Assembly (NCBI GenBank): GCA_001899635.1
Contig: MKVQ01000026.1
Location: 1-64,000 of the forward strand
DNA from: Myxococcales bacterium 68-20
GTDB taxonomy: Bacteria; Myxococcota_A; Polyangia; Polyangiales; Polyangiaceae
Direction of reading: 5' to 3'
DNA: 64,000 nucleotides
This document shows positions 15,838 to 24,617 of this stretch, piece after piece. The translations under genes were made by a program, and so were the position numbers. The first letter of the stretch is position 1. Each line of letters opens with the position of its first letter. A model generated the notes under the pieces. The model searched no databases. It worked only from the letters and a program-made list of their open reading frames with translations, and was not told where the DNA came from.

Positions 15838-16665
15838 TTGGAGGTCCCTTCTTCGAAAGACGAGGACGCGCTCGACGCTCTGTTCCGGAAGGCCCGCGCG
15901 GAAACGAGTGCAGAGCACGTGCATCGCGTCAAGCAGCGGCTCCATGCGCTCGCTCTGGAGGTCGAGACGCCACGTGGCCGCTCGGGAAGCGGTGCCCTCG
16001 TGTCGTGCCTCGTCGTGATCGGCTTCAGCCTCCTGCCCGCACCTCGAGAAACCGTCGTCGAACACGCGGGGCCGCCGCCCGAGTCGACCTCGGTGGCGAT
16101 CGCGGCACCGTCGCCGGAGCTGCCGCACGTCGTCGGACCGGTCCCCGTCGAGGCGCTCGCTTCGGCGCAGGAAGTGCCGCGAGTGGAGTCGGCGCGAGGC
16201 GTCCCGGAGGAGCGGGATCAGGCGCTCCGGGATCGACGTCGCGAGCGCGCCCGCGCGGAGCCGGCGCGAGCGGTCGTGGCGAAGCAGGCCGTGGCGGAGG
16301 AAAGCTCCCGCATGGTGCCTTCGACGGCGGATGAACCCGCCCCCGCCCCTGCGCCCGTGGCCGAAGTCGTGCGCGAGGAAGGAGAGGCCAGCTTCCTCCG
16401 GCGGGCCAAGGTCGCACTCGCGACGGATCCCGCGCACGCCCTCCGGATTACGGATGAGCATCCGGTGCGCTATCCCCGCGGCGTGTTGCTCCAGGAGCGC
16501 GAGATCATCGCGATCGAGGCGCTGATTCGATTGGGGCGCGCCCACGACGCACGGGGCCGGGCCGCGAGCTTCCGCTCCCGCTATCCAGCGTCGGCGCACC
16601 ACGGGCATCTCGACGCCCAGATCGAACGGCTCCTCGACGGCTCGACGAACGACGCGCGGAGGTGA
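15838..16665 (+). CDS. Single-pass membrane protein, possible anti-sigma partner
   Basis: A 275-residue protein read from TTG at 15838, placed behind a strong GAGGAGG site. Residues 1-45 are cytoplasmic and charged, residues about 50-66 form one membrane segment (ALVSCLVVIGFSLLP), and a Pro/Glu/Ala-rich stretch follows to about residue 180. The C-terminal 85 residues are TPR-like (FLRRAKVALATDPAHAL, EALIRLGRAHDARG). Position right after an ECF sigma gene and the topology suggest an anti-sigma or sigma-linked envelope sensor. No zinc-binding anti-sigma motif is visible, so this remains inference. Confidence 0.65.
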   Translation: MEVPSSKDEDALDALFRKARAETSAEHVHRVKQRLHALALEVETPRGRSGSGALVSCLVVIGFSLLPAPRETVVEHAGPPPESTSVAIAAPSPELPHVVGPVPVEALASAQEVPRVESARGVPEERDQALRDRRRERARAEPARAVVAKQAVAEESSRMVPSTADEPAPAPAPVAEVVREEGEASFLRRAKVALATDPAHALRITDEHPVRYPRGVLLQEREIIAIEALIRLGRAHDARGRAASFRSRYPASAHHGHLDAQIERLLDGSTNDARR

Positions 16666-16765
16666 GCGCTATGAGCAAGACGACGCCGCTCGAGGATGAC
16701 GATCCACTGGGCGCTCGAGAGGGTGATTCGCGACACGCGGAAACAGCCCGTGTAGAAGCTGATAG

Positions 16766-17752
16766 ATGCCGGTGGCCGTGCGCGCGCTCTCCTGCAGAGC
16801 TCTTGCTCTGGCGCTCGTGGCGACGGCAGCCCCGAGCCGTGCGGAGGAGCCGACGAGCGCGCGGGTGTGGCTCGACTGGTCGCAGGGGAGGCGAACCGAG
16901 GCGTGTTTGCCCCCCGAGGAGGTCGTGCGCGACGTCGAGCAGCTTCTCGGCCGGCGAGTCTTCGTCCCGAGGTCGGAGTCCGATCGGACGCTCCATGTCG
17001 ACGTGACCCACTACGTCGAGCCATCCCGCTACGCCGCGCAGATGGTCCTGCGCTCGAAGTCCGGGCGGTCGCTCGGGACGCGCGAAATCGTCATCGAGAC
17101 GAGCACGTGTGACGACGCTTCGGAGGCCTTCGTCCTCGCGATCTCGATGCTGGCCGATCTCCCTCGCACCGCCGAGGAGGTGGCGAGCGAGGCTCCTCCG
17201 GCGCCGCCGCAAGCTCTGCCTGAGCCGTGGCGTTTGCAAGCGAGGCTCGGGCCCGCGCTGGCCCTCGACGGGAGCGGGAGCGTTGCCCCTGGCGCACACG
17301 TCTCGGCGATGCTCTCGCCGCCCGGCGTATGGCCCTTCGGCTTGGGGGCCCTCTCGACACTACGCTGGAGCTCGCCAACGCCGGCGACGCGCTACGTGCT
17401 CTCGAGCACCTCGTTCACGGCCACGGTCTGCCTGCCCCCGCATCGCGATCGCGAGCGACGCCTCGAGGTCACCGGCTGTGCGGGGCCGCAGGCGACGTTC
17501 CACATCGGCTCGGGCACGGGGTTCGCGGTCGATCGAACCGCCGTTCGGACCACGTTGGGGGGAGAGCTGCAGGTGTACGGCGGCTACGCGCTCTCGCCGT
17601 CGATCCGACTCTTCGCCATGCTCGGGCTCGCAGCGACACCTCAGCAGGTCGAGATCGTCTTCCAGGATCCTGCCGGCAATCCGCGCCGGGTCGATCTGGC
17701 GTCCCACGTGACGGTCTCAGCGTCGATCGGGCTCGCGTTCGACATTTTTTAG
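16766..17752 (+). CDS. Exported outer-membrane-like protein, unknown function
   Basis: A 328-residue protein with an N-terminal signal peptide ending near SRAEEP (residue 25-28). Residues about 30-130 form a small conserved domain with two cysteines (TEACLPPEEVV, STCDDAS). The rest alternates polar and hydrophobic residues (LQARLGPALALDGSG, GELQVYGGYALSPSIRLFAMLGLA) and ends in phenylalanine, as in outer-membrane beta barrels. It lies downstream of the ECF sigma and its membrane partner and may share their regulation. I do not recognise a characterised family. Confidence 0.65.
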   Translation: MPVAVRALSCRALALALVATAAPSRAEEPTSARVWLDWSQGRRTEACLPPEEVVRDVEQLLGRRVFVPRSESDRTLHVDVTHYVEPSRYAAQMVLRSKSGRSLGTREIVIETSTCDDASEAFVLAISMLADLPRTAEEVASEAPPAPPQALPEPWRLQARLGPALALDGSGSVAPGAHVSAMLSPPGVWPFGLGALSTLRWSSPTPATRYVLSSTSFTATVCLPPHRDRERRLEVTGCAGPQATFHIGSGTGFAVDRTAVRTTLGGELQVYGGYALSPSIRLFAMLGLAATPQQVEIVFQDPAGNPRRVDLASHVTVSASIGLAFDIF

Positions 17753-17831
17753 GAACACGGCCGAGATGCCCGCAATCCATGGATGCGGGCAGGCGGCGCG
17801 GAACGTCGCCACGTGACGCAACGGAGGAACG

Positions 17832-18941
17832 GTGTCCCGACCTGGTGGACTGAGTCGTAGCTTGGCTGGCTGGATACCCGCCGTCGGTGCGCTCGCGCTG
17901 ATCGCGCTCGCAGTCGCCCCGAGCGCTTGCTCGACGTCGACGCTCTCGATCGGCGAGGAGAGCGCCGACGCGGGAGCACCCCCGCCGCTCGTGCATGTCG
18001 ACGCGTCGCAAGCGGATGTTCGCGATGCACCGATCGGTGCGTGCCCGACGAGCGAGTGCCCCGCCGGGCGTGCGACGTGCGCGAGTAATCCGTTCCCTTG
18101 TGCCGTCGACTTCCTCTCCGACGACGACAACTGCGGAGGGTGTGGAAACGCGTGCCCGGTGCTCGGTGGCCGCCACGCCTCGACGACATGCGTGAACGGC
18201 ACGTGCTCCCTGAAGTGCGACGCCACGTACTTCGACTGCAACGGTCGAATGGAAGACGGCTGCGAGGTCGACCTCGCCTTCGACAACGAAAACTGCGGTG
18301 ACTGCGGCGTCGTTTGCCCCGACCTCCATCGCTGCACCAATCGCCAGTGCGTTTGTGAGGTTTGGGACAGCTGCGGCGCATGCGGCAACGTTTGCCCGCC
18401 GCCCGATCCGAGCCTTCCGACGTTCCCTCCCGAGTGGAACGCGGACTACGGCTGCGTCAACGACCTCTGCAATCAGCCGACGTGCCACGCGGGCTACGGC
18501 GACTGCAACAATGACTTCGCGCCGTCGGGCACGAGCGGTGACGGCTGCGAGACGTTCACGCGCGAGGATCCCCAGCACTGCGGCGAGTGCGGGAACGCCT
18601 GCGCGCCGGGCGAGGATTGTTGGGACGGGCAGTGCATCTGCCGCTGCGGGAGCTCCTGCTTCAAGAAGCTCGACTACGACATCAGGAACTGCGGGGCGTG
18701 CGGTGTCGCCTGTCTGGGAGTGGCCGGCGGGAACGGCGAGCCGGTGTGCGATCATGGAGTCTGTGACTACCGCTGCTTCGGCAGTCACGCCGACTGCGAT
18801 CACGACCTCGCGAACGGATGTGAGACGAACATCCTCGACGACCCGCTCAATTGCGGAGGGTGCGGGATCCGCTGCGACGGTGTCGAAGGCCAGGCCTGCG
18901 TCGAAGGCCGATGCACCGTAGAGGAGTGCACCGTCCGATGA
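17832..18941 (+). CDS. Cys-rich lipoprotein with CGxCG repeats
   Basis: A 369-residue exported protein. The start is GTG at 17832 with GGAGGA just upstream. A signal peptide ends at a Cys in APSACSTS, suggesting a lipoprotein. The mature part has at least six repeats of the form N/S/H-CG-x-CG-x-x-C (DDDNCGGCGNAC, ENCGDCGVVC, DSCGACGNVC, QHCGECGNAC, RNCGACGVAC, LNCGGCGIRC), spaced by 40-60 residues with further paired cysteines. Such repeats are common in myxobacterial surface proteins of unknown role. It is the first gene of a five-gene operon in which every junction is a 4-base start/stop overlap. Confidence 0.82.
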   Translation: MSRPGGLSRSLAGWIPAVGALALIALAVAPSACSTSTLSIGEESADAGAPPPLVHVDASQADVRDAPIGACPTSECPAGRATCASNPFPCAVDFLSDDDNCGGCGNACPVLGGRHASTTCVNGTCSLKCDATYFDCNGRMEDGCEVDLAFDNENCGDCGVVCPDLHRCTNRQCVCEVWDSCGACGNVCPPPDPSLPTFPPEWNADYGCVNDLCNQPTCHAGYGDCNNDFAPSGTSGDGCETFTREDPQHCGECGNACAPGEDCWDGQCICRCGSSCFKKLDYDIRNCGACGVACLGVAGGNGEPVCDHGVCDYRCFGSHADCDHDLANGCETNILDDPLNCGGCGIRCDGVEGQACVEGRCTVEECTVR

Positions 18942-20131
18942 TGTTCCACAGGAAGCTCTTCTTCATCGACGTCGTCATCCTCGCTTCGGTTGGGTTGCCG
19001 ATCGCGTGCGCCTCCGACGGCACTTCCGACGAGATCGAGCCGGCGCCCGACGCTTCGGTGGCAGCGCCCGACGCCATGGCGCCCGACGCTGCGCCGGACG
19101 CCGAAGCAGGTACCGAGACCGGGCCGTGCAGCCCTTCGAAGCTCTGCACCGTGCCGTCGGCCGCCGTCGAGAAGGACGTCAAGCTCACGTCAGTCTGGGG
19201 CTCGAGCAAGAGCGACGTCTGGGCGGTCGGCTCCGCGGGGACTGTTCTCCACTACGACGGTGCCAAGTGGGAGAAGGCGGACCTGGCGGGCCCGACGCCC
19301 GAAGCCGGCAGCTCGTACACCCTGCGAAGCGTCTGGCTCGAGCGGCCTGACGACGTCTGGATCGCCGACGGTCACGGCATTCGGCACACGACTGGATGGA
19401 AGGGGCCGAGCGCGACGGAGTGGTCCTTCCTCTCCTTCCCGACGGACCAATGCACGCCGACATCGGTTCGCGGCATCGGAGGCACGGTCTGGGTCGGGCG
19501 CGGTCTCTATCGCGGCTGGTGCCCCTGGCAGCTCGGAAGGTTCGAAGGCTGGTCCGCTGCTGATCCGCACACGGTCCCGGCCATCGGCGCCGCCAACGCG
19601 TCGATCGCGATCGCGATGCCCCGCAGTGACGAGGCGTGGGCGAGCTTCAGCTGGCGGCCGCCGATGTCGGAAGTTGGGCATCGCGTTCTCCGGCTGAGCG
19701 TTGCGAGCGGAGACGGCGGCGCCTCCGACGCCGCGACTCCCGCCTGGCAGACGGAGGAATACGACAGCCGCACGCAGCGGGCGATGCCTGCCGTGTGGGG
19801 AGACGAGCACGCGGTCTGGCTCGCGGGCGACGGCGGCACGCTTCGTCGGCTCGCGCGAGCCGACATGCAAACCAAGAGGTTCGAGATCGTCCCGGGCCCG
19901 GTCTCGGCCGACCTCAAGGACCTCTTCGGTTTCGGCGCGAACGACATCTGGGCCGTCGGCGACGAAGGCACGGTCATTCATTGGGATGGGACGCGCTGGA
20001 CGAAGCTCTCGACTCCCTTCGACGACGCCGACGACAAGCCGAACCTCGTCGCCGTCTGGGGAAGCTCGCCTGAAGACGTCTGGATCGTGGGTGACGGAAC
20101 GATGCTTCACTTCCAGGGGAATGCGCCATGA
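18938..20131 (+). CDS. Lipoprotein with propeller-like WAVG repeats
   Basis: A 397-residue exported protein. The signal peptide ends at a Cys in LPIACASDG. A Pro/Asp/Ala-rich linker precedes repeated units of the type VWGSSKSDVWAVGSAGTVLHYDG, seen again as DLFGFGANDIWAVGDEGTVIHWDG and AVWGSSPEDVWIVGDGTMLHF. These repeats suggest a beta-propeller exposed on the cell surface. The first ATG overlaps the previous stop (ATGATG); a second in-frame ATG follows directly. The ligand is unknown. Confidence 0.78.
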   Translation: MMFHRKLFFIDVVILASVGLPIACASDGTSDEIEPAPDASVAAPDAMAPDAAPDAEAGTETGPCSPSKLCTVPSAAVEKDVKLTSVWGSSKSDVWAVGSAGTVLHYDGAKWEKADLAGPTPEAGSSYTLRSVWLERPDDVWIADGHGIRHTTGWKGPSATEWSFLSFPTDQCTPTSVRGIGGTVWVGRGLYRGWCPWQLGRFEGWSAADPHTVPAIGAANASIAIAMPRSDEAWASFSWRPPMSEVGHRVLRLSVASGDGGASDAATPAWQTEEYDSRTQRAMPAVWGDEHAVWLAGDGGTLRRLARADMQTKRFEIVPGPVSADLKDLFGFGANDIWAVGDEGTVIHWDGTRWTKLSTPFDDADDKPNLVAVWGSSPEDVWIVGDGTMLHFQGNAP

Positions 20132-21450
20132 AGGTCGTGTGGTCTCGCCACGTGTTCGCGCTGTCCGTGCTCGCGTCCGTTCCGTTCATCGCGTGCGCGG
20201 CCAGCGAAGTGCGGCTCGGTTCCGAGGACGCCGTAGCGCCGCCGCCAGGCAGCCAAGTCCCGAGCGTCCCGACGCCGCCCGACGCGGGGACGCCCGACGC
20301 GGACGCGGCGCCCGCGCCCGAGCGGAGCCGATGTTCCGAGGGCGGCTTCTGCTTGGAGCCGCTACCACTTCAGAGGCCGCTCCTCGCCGTGTCCGCGGCG
20401 AGCATGAACGACGCCTGGGCGGTCGCGCGCGACGCCATTCTTCGTTGGGACGGCACGTCGTGGAAGGACGTCTACCACTACGTGGGGATCGGCAGCGCGG
20501 CCCCCGAGCTCTTCGGCATCTGGGCAACGAAGCACGACGATGTGTGGGCACTCGCAACGGGCGCTCTCGTCCGCTACTCGGCTCGCGACGGTGGCGCACC
20601 CGCTTTCCGCGAATACCGCACCTCCTTCCGCGCCAGCGCGGCCGACACGGCAACCTACTGGGTGAATCCCGCCTCCGACGAGCTCTGGGTCGTCAACGGA
20701 TACCGTACGGCTCCGACGGTCTATCGCTACCGCGAGACGCCTGAAGGAGCGCTGGAGGAAACGCGTATCACCGATCCGGCGATCGGCTTTCCCTGGGTCC
20801 AGAGCAACGGCACCTTTCTCGTACGAAGCATCTTCGGCTTCGCCTCCGACGACATCTACGTCGGAGGCGCCTGGTGCACTCGCTCCTGCAATTCGTCGTT
20901 CCCCGAATTCGGGAGCTTCGACGGGGCGCTCGCCCACTACGACGGGACGAGCTGGTCGATCGTCACGAGGCTCAAAAGGGGCGAGACCGTCTCCGGCATC
21001 TACGGGACGAAGGCGGTCGGGGGAGCGCAACGACTCTGGCTCTGGGTCGGGCTCGACGCCTTCTCGTCGATCGGCAACGAGCTTCGCCTCCTCTCGTTGC
21101 CGGCAGAAGACGGCGGCGCCGCGACGGTCGTGGCTCAGGAGCGCGTGCGGCTCGGCTTCGCGGTCGGTCATCCGCTGTTCGATAGCTGGAACGCAGGCTG
21201 CCATCACATCATCGGCTCGCCGGCCCCGTCCGGCGGCGCGTGGATGTCGGACGTCTGTTCCGTCTACCGCTGGAACGGGACATCGCTGGAAACGAAGTCG
21301 ACGGTCGTGAACGGCGTGCCCCTCGGGACGATCAACGGCATCTGGGCGGGCGACGACGAAGAGGCGTGGATCGTGGGTGAAGCGCCACGTCAATTCCAGA
21401 GCGAGATCCCGGCGGGATTCGCTGCCAGGCGCGTGAGGAAAGCACCGTGA
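20128..21450 (+). CDS. Lipoprotein with propeller-like repeats, second copy
   Basis: A 440-residue exported protein related to the preceding one. The signal peptide ends at IACAASE, followed by a Pro/Asp/Ala-rich linker and propeller-like units (NDAWAVARDAILRWDG, GIWATKHDDVWALATG, GIWAGDDEEAWIVG). Its ATG overlaps the previous stop by four bases. Two additional cysteine pairs (WCTRSC, DVCSVY) may form disulfides. It probably arose by duplication within the operon. Function is unknown. Confidence 0.75.
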   Translation: MKVVWSRHVFALSVLASVPFIACAASEVRLGSEDAVAPPPGSQVPSVPTPPDAGTPDADAAPAPERSRCSEGGFCLEPLPLQRPLLAVSAASMNDAWAVARDAILRWDGTSWKDVYHYVGIGSAAPELFGIWATKHDDVWALATGALVRYSARDGGAPAFREYRTSFRASAADTATYWVNPASDELWVVNGYRTAPTVYRYRETPEGALEETRITDPAIGFPWVQSNGTFLVRSIFGFASDDIYVGGAWCTRSCNSSFPEFGSFDGALAHYDGTSWSIVTRLKRGETVSGIYGTKAVGGAQRLWLWVGLDAFSSIGNELRLLSLPAEDGGAATVVAQERVRLGFAVGHPLFDSWNAGCHHIIGSPAPSGGAWMSDVCSVYRWNGTSLETKSTVVNGVPLGTINGIWAGDDEEAWIVGEAPRQFQSEIPAGFAARRVRKAP

Positions 21451-22799
21451 GAGTCTGGACTGCGTTTGCATCTTTGCCACTCACGTGCGCCATCATGATG
21501 GCGTGCTCGTCCGAAGGTGGCTCGTCGGAGCCGAACGGTCCGGAGCCTGACGCGTCGACGGAGCCGCCCGTCTCGCCGGAGGCGGGCAGCCCGGACGCGA
21601 GCGACCCCGACGCCGGGGCTCGCGATGCTGGGCCCCTGAAGCCCCTCGACGTCGTCTGCGCCGACGCGTCCACGTGTTACGTCGGCGTGAGCGGCAACGG
21701 CTCCCGCCACGTGTGTGGCTTGCTCCAGGACAGGACCGTCCGATGCTGGGGCCGAGACTCGCTCGATCCGCCCGTGACTGCGGACGGCGGCGTATCGGTC
21801 GGCGACGGTGCGCTCGGTCGCGGCGTCGCCGTGTCGAGGTTGGACGGCGCCACGCCGACAACGGTCGTCGGTCTGTCCGACGTGACTCAGGTCAGCGTCG
21901 GCCCCAACTTCGGGACGTGCGCGCGCACGTCGGACGGCTCGGTCTACTGCTGGGGCAAGAACGAGCTCGGCCAGCTCGGGCGCCCCCGCAGCGAGGAACG
22001 CCTGCCCACGCCCACACGGGTCGAAGGGATCCCTCCGGTCGACCACGTCGAGCTCGGATCGAGTCTCGGCTGCGCCATCGGTTCCTCGGATCGCGCTCTC
22101 TACTGCTGGGGATGGTGGCGAAGTGGCCTCGGCATTCCGGAGGACTTCGCGTCTCCGAGCTTCGCGCCGCAGCTCGTGACGACGTTCCGCGCCCCGGTGA
22201 AGGCGCTCGCGATCGGGAGCTACGGCCCGACGACGTTGTACCCCTGGGGCTACGCCGAGCTCGCCGACACGATCGTGGCGCTCCTCGACGGGAACGTGGT
22301 GGCCACTCTCGGCAAGAACGTGCTGAGGGGCGACTCTGCCTACCCGACCAGCGGACCCTCCGAGCGTTCCGGCATCGACTGGATCGGCGCGTTCGCCTAC
22401 GCCACGAGCGACGGCTTCTTCCGTCGCTGGCTTCCGGCGGAAGAGACGGTCTACATCCCGGCGTTCGCTCCGGCGATCGAGCTCAAAGTGTCGGCTGACA
22501 CCGAAGCCGTGACGGCGCTTCAGGGCGGTGTCGTGACGACGACCGGACGTCTCTTCCGCTGGGGCCCCAACCCGGCGGGAGCGCTCGGCGTAGGTCCGAG
22601 CGAGCTCTCGAGGACTCCGTATCCCGTCGAGGTCGAGCAGGTCCGAGGCCGGGTCGTCTCGTTCGCGACGACGGTCGGCTCGACGTGCGCCCTGCTCGTC
22701 GACGGCAAGGTGAAATGCTGGGGCGCGAACGTCTACGGGGAGCTCGGCCGCGGGACGACCGACCTGAACGCGCATCCCGAACCGGAGGTCGTTCGATGA
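21447..22799 (+). CDS. RCC1-repeat-like lipoprotein
   Basis: A 450-residue exported protein starting at GTG 21447 (GTGA overlap). The lipobox is IMMACSS. After an acidic Pro/Asp linker come RCC1-like blades: SVGPNFGTCARTSDGSVYCWGKNELGQLG, VELGSSLGCAIGSSDRALYCWG and FATTVGSTCALLVDGKVKCWGANVYGELG, split here only for description. The CALL-x-DG-x-V-x-CWG pattern is characteristic of bacterial RCC1/BLIP-II-like propellers. It is probably a surface-exposed seven-bladed propeller for protein binding. Partner unknown. Confidence 0.78.
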   Translation: MRVWTAFASLPLTCAIMMACSSEGGSSEPNGPEPDASTEPPVSPEAGSPDASDPDAGARDAGPLKPLDVVCADASTCYVGVSGNGSRHVCGLLQDRTVRCWGRDSLDPPVTADGGVSVGDGALGRGVAVSRLDGATPTTVVGLSDVTQVSVGPNFGTCARTSDGSVYCWGKNELGQLGRPRSEERLPTPTRVEGIPPVDHVELGSSLGCAIGSSDRALYCWGWWRSGLGIPEDFASPSFAPQLVTTFRAPVKALAIGSYGPTTLYPWGYAELADTIVALLDGNVVATLGKNVLRGDSAYPTSGPSERSGIDWIGAFAYATSDGFFRRWLPAEETVYIPAFAPAIELKVSADTEAVTALQGGVVTTTGRLFRWGPNPAGALGVGPSELSRTPYPVEVEQVRGRVVSFATTVGSTCALLVDGKVKCWGANVYGELGRGTTDLNAHPEPEVVR

Positions 22800-23920
22800 G
22801 CACCGAAACGAAGCAAGGAACCTCCGTTGAATCGCTCGCACGAGCCAACCTGACGAAGTGCGTCGGTGCGGTCGTCTGCGGTCTCTCGATCACCGCGTTC
22901 CTCGCGTGCGGAGACGGCAATCGCGGCGCGTTCGAGCCTCCGCCCCCGCCGCTATCGGAGCCTCCGCCGCCCGAGGTGGAAGAAGAAGAACCGAGCTGCG
23001 TCGAGTCCTTCGCCGAGACCCGGCGCGCAGTCGACATCATCATCAGCATGGATCAGTCGGGCAGCATGGCCGAGGAGATCGACTCGCTGAAGCGCAACGT
23101 CAACAACCTGCCGAAGCTGCTCGAGGAGAGTGGCCTCGACTACCGGGTCGTCATGATCGCGGAGGTCGGGACTGGCAAGTATGGCATTTGCGTGCCGCCT
23201 CCGCTTGGAGGGCCGGACTGCGGCCCGAACGGCGACGTCTTCCGGCCCGTCGACCACATCGTCCGGTCGAACGATTCGCTCTCTATCATGCTGAGCACGT
23301 TGCGCCATCCGGTGGCGAAGGTCGCCTGGCACGACTTCTTGCGTCCAGGCGTCCTCAAGGTCTTCGTCCCGATCACCGACGACGAATCTCACGACATCAG
23401 CGGAGCCGCGTTCGACGCCGAGCTCCTTCGTCGGGGCGCTCCGCTCTTCGGCACTTCGACTTCGAGAAACTACGTCTTCTTCCCCGTCATCGGGGTGAAC
23501 GACTATCCTGATACGACGGGCTGCGGCGGCGCGGACGAACCCGGCAAGCAGTATCAGTATCTGGCGACCCTCACGAACGGACGGTGGTTCTCCGTGTGCC
23601 GTCCCTCCCTTGCGCCGATCCTCGACGAGATCGGGAAGGCGGCGCGCGAGGCCGTTTCGTGTGAGGTCGCCGTCCCCGAGCCTCCCCCCGGCACCGCCCT
23701 CGATCTGTCCCGGATCAACGTGCGAATCACACCGGCGGACGGTGAGCCCGTCCTCGTTCCGCAAGACTCGGCCAAGCCATGCGCCGCCGGCGCGGAGGGC
23801 TGGCAGTTCAGCGAGGACAAGAAGAAGATCCTGCTCTGCGGTAGCGCCTGCACTCTGGCGAAGAGCGGCCCCTCGACGAAGTTCACCGTCGGCTTCGGCT
23901 GCAACACCAAGGTGCGCTGA
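22796..23920 (+). CDS. Exported von Willebrand factor A domain protein
   Basis: A 374-residue protein whose ATG overlaps the RCC1 gene stop (ATGA). A signal or lipobox region (ITAFLACGDG) is followed by a Pro/Glu-rich linker. A vWA domain spans about residues 75-300, with the MIDAS motif DQSGS (IISMDQSGSMAEE) and a later ITDDESHD segment. The MIDAS site binds a divalent metal and mediates protein adhesion. The C-terminal region has paired cysteines (LLCGSACTL). It ends the operon of exported proteins; the set looks like a surface assembly or adhesion locus, but this is inference. Confidence 0.8.
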   Translation: MSTETKQGTSVESLARANLTKCVGAVVCGLSITAFLACGDGNRGAFEPPPPPLSEPPPPEVEEEEPSCVESFAETRRAVDIIISMDQSGSMAEEIDSLKRNVNNLPKLLEESGLDYRVVMIAEVGTGKYGICVPPPLGGPDCGPNGDVFRPVDHIVRSNDSLSIMLSTLRHPVAKVAWHDFLRPGVLKVFVPITDDESHDISGAAFDAELLRRGAPLFGTSTSRNYVFFPVIGVNDYPDTTGCGGADEPGKQYQYLATLTNGRWFSVCRPSLAPILDEIGKAAREAVSCEVAVPEPPPGTALDLSRINVRITPADGEPVLVPQDSAKPCAAGAEGWQFSEDKKKILLCGSACTLAKSGPSTKFTVGFGCNTKVR

Positions 23921-24617
23921 ACGTCGCCTGCTTGCCCTGTAGCATCTGATCTCGTCGAGTCGCGCGTCTGCCTCGAACGAGGGCCGCTCCGACCCGGGCG
24001 GGAATCTTCGCGTCTCCCTCGTCCTCAGCTGCTACGCGTTCGTCGTCGCCGAACGTGTGCGGCGTTCCCTGTCGGCAGGCGGGGACCGTCCAGCTCGTTC
24101 GGGTCGGCAGCGCGGCCTGAGCGACACGTCCCCGATCCGCTTGCGAGGCTCGCCTCGCCACGCCATCGCGCGCGTCGTCGTCGCGTGGCTTCCTCGCTGC
24201 CCGCTCTGCCTCCGAGCATCGGCGCTCGGCATGCGATGGTCGAGGCCGCGAACAGCGGCGTTCAGGCTGAACCTCCGGCGGTTGTGCAATCGTCGTCGAC
24301 GGGGAGATGTCGCTGTCGCTCAGCAGACGCCGGGAGGATCGTGTCCCGTCGAGGATGCGCAGGCTGTGCAAGCCAGGATGCGCACGGTGCGCAGCATGCA
24401 GCGGTGCGTGCTCCCGAAAGCCTGCGAAGGACGGGCAACCAGCGCCGGCACATGGGGTGCAGGGACGGCTCACGCAGTCGATCGCAGGCACGGACACGAC
24501 GCAATCCCTTGTGGCCGTGATGCAGATCGCTCGGCGTGCTCTCTCTCGTCCAACTCGTGATCCGGTCCAAGCTGTCGACCAGTTGAGCCTGAGCGGGTTG
24601 GTTGATCACGAGGTTCA
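23921..24617 (+). other. 697-base spacer without a supported gene
   Basis: Several open frames cross this region on both strands, but none has a clear ribosome site, consistent codon use or a recognisable motif. Translations are rich in Arg, Ser, Ala and Cys, as expected from GC-rich noncoding DNA. A short precursor peptide for the radical SAM enzyme cannot be excluded. Confidence 0.4.

Noticed and set aside
23883-24497. Minus-strand open frame in the spacer before the radical SAM gene
   Set aside because: It overlaps the end of the vWA gene, has no ribosome site and its composition is that of noncoding GC-rich DNA.
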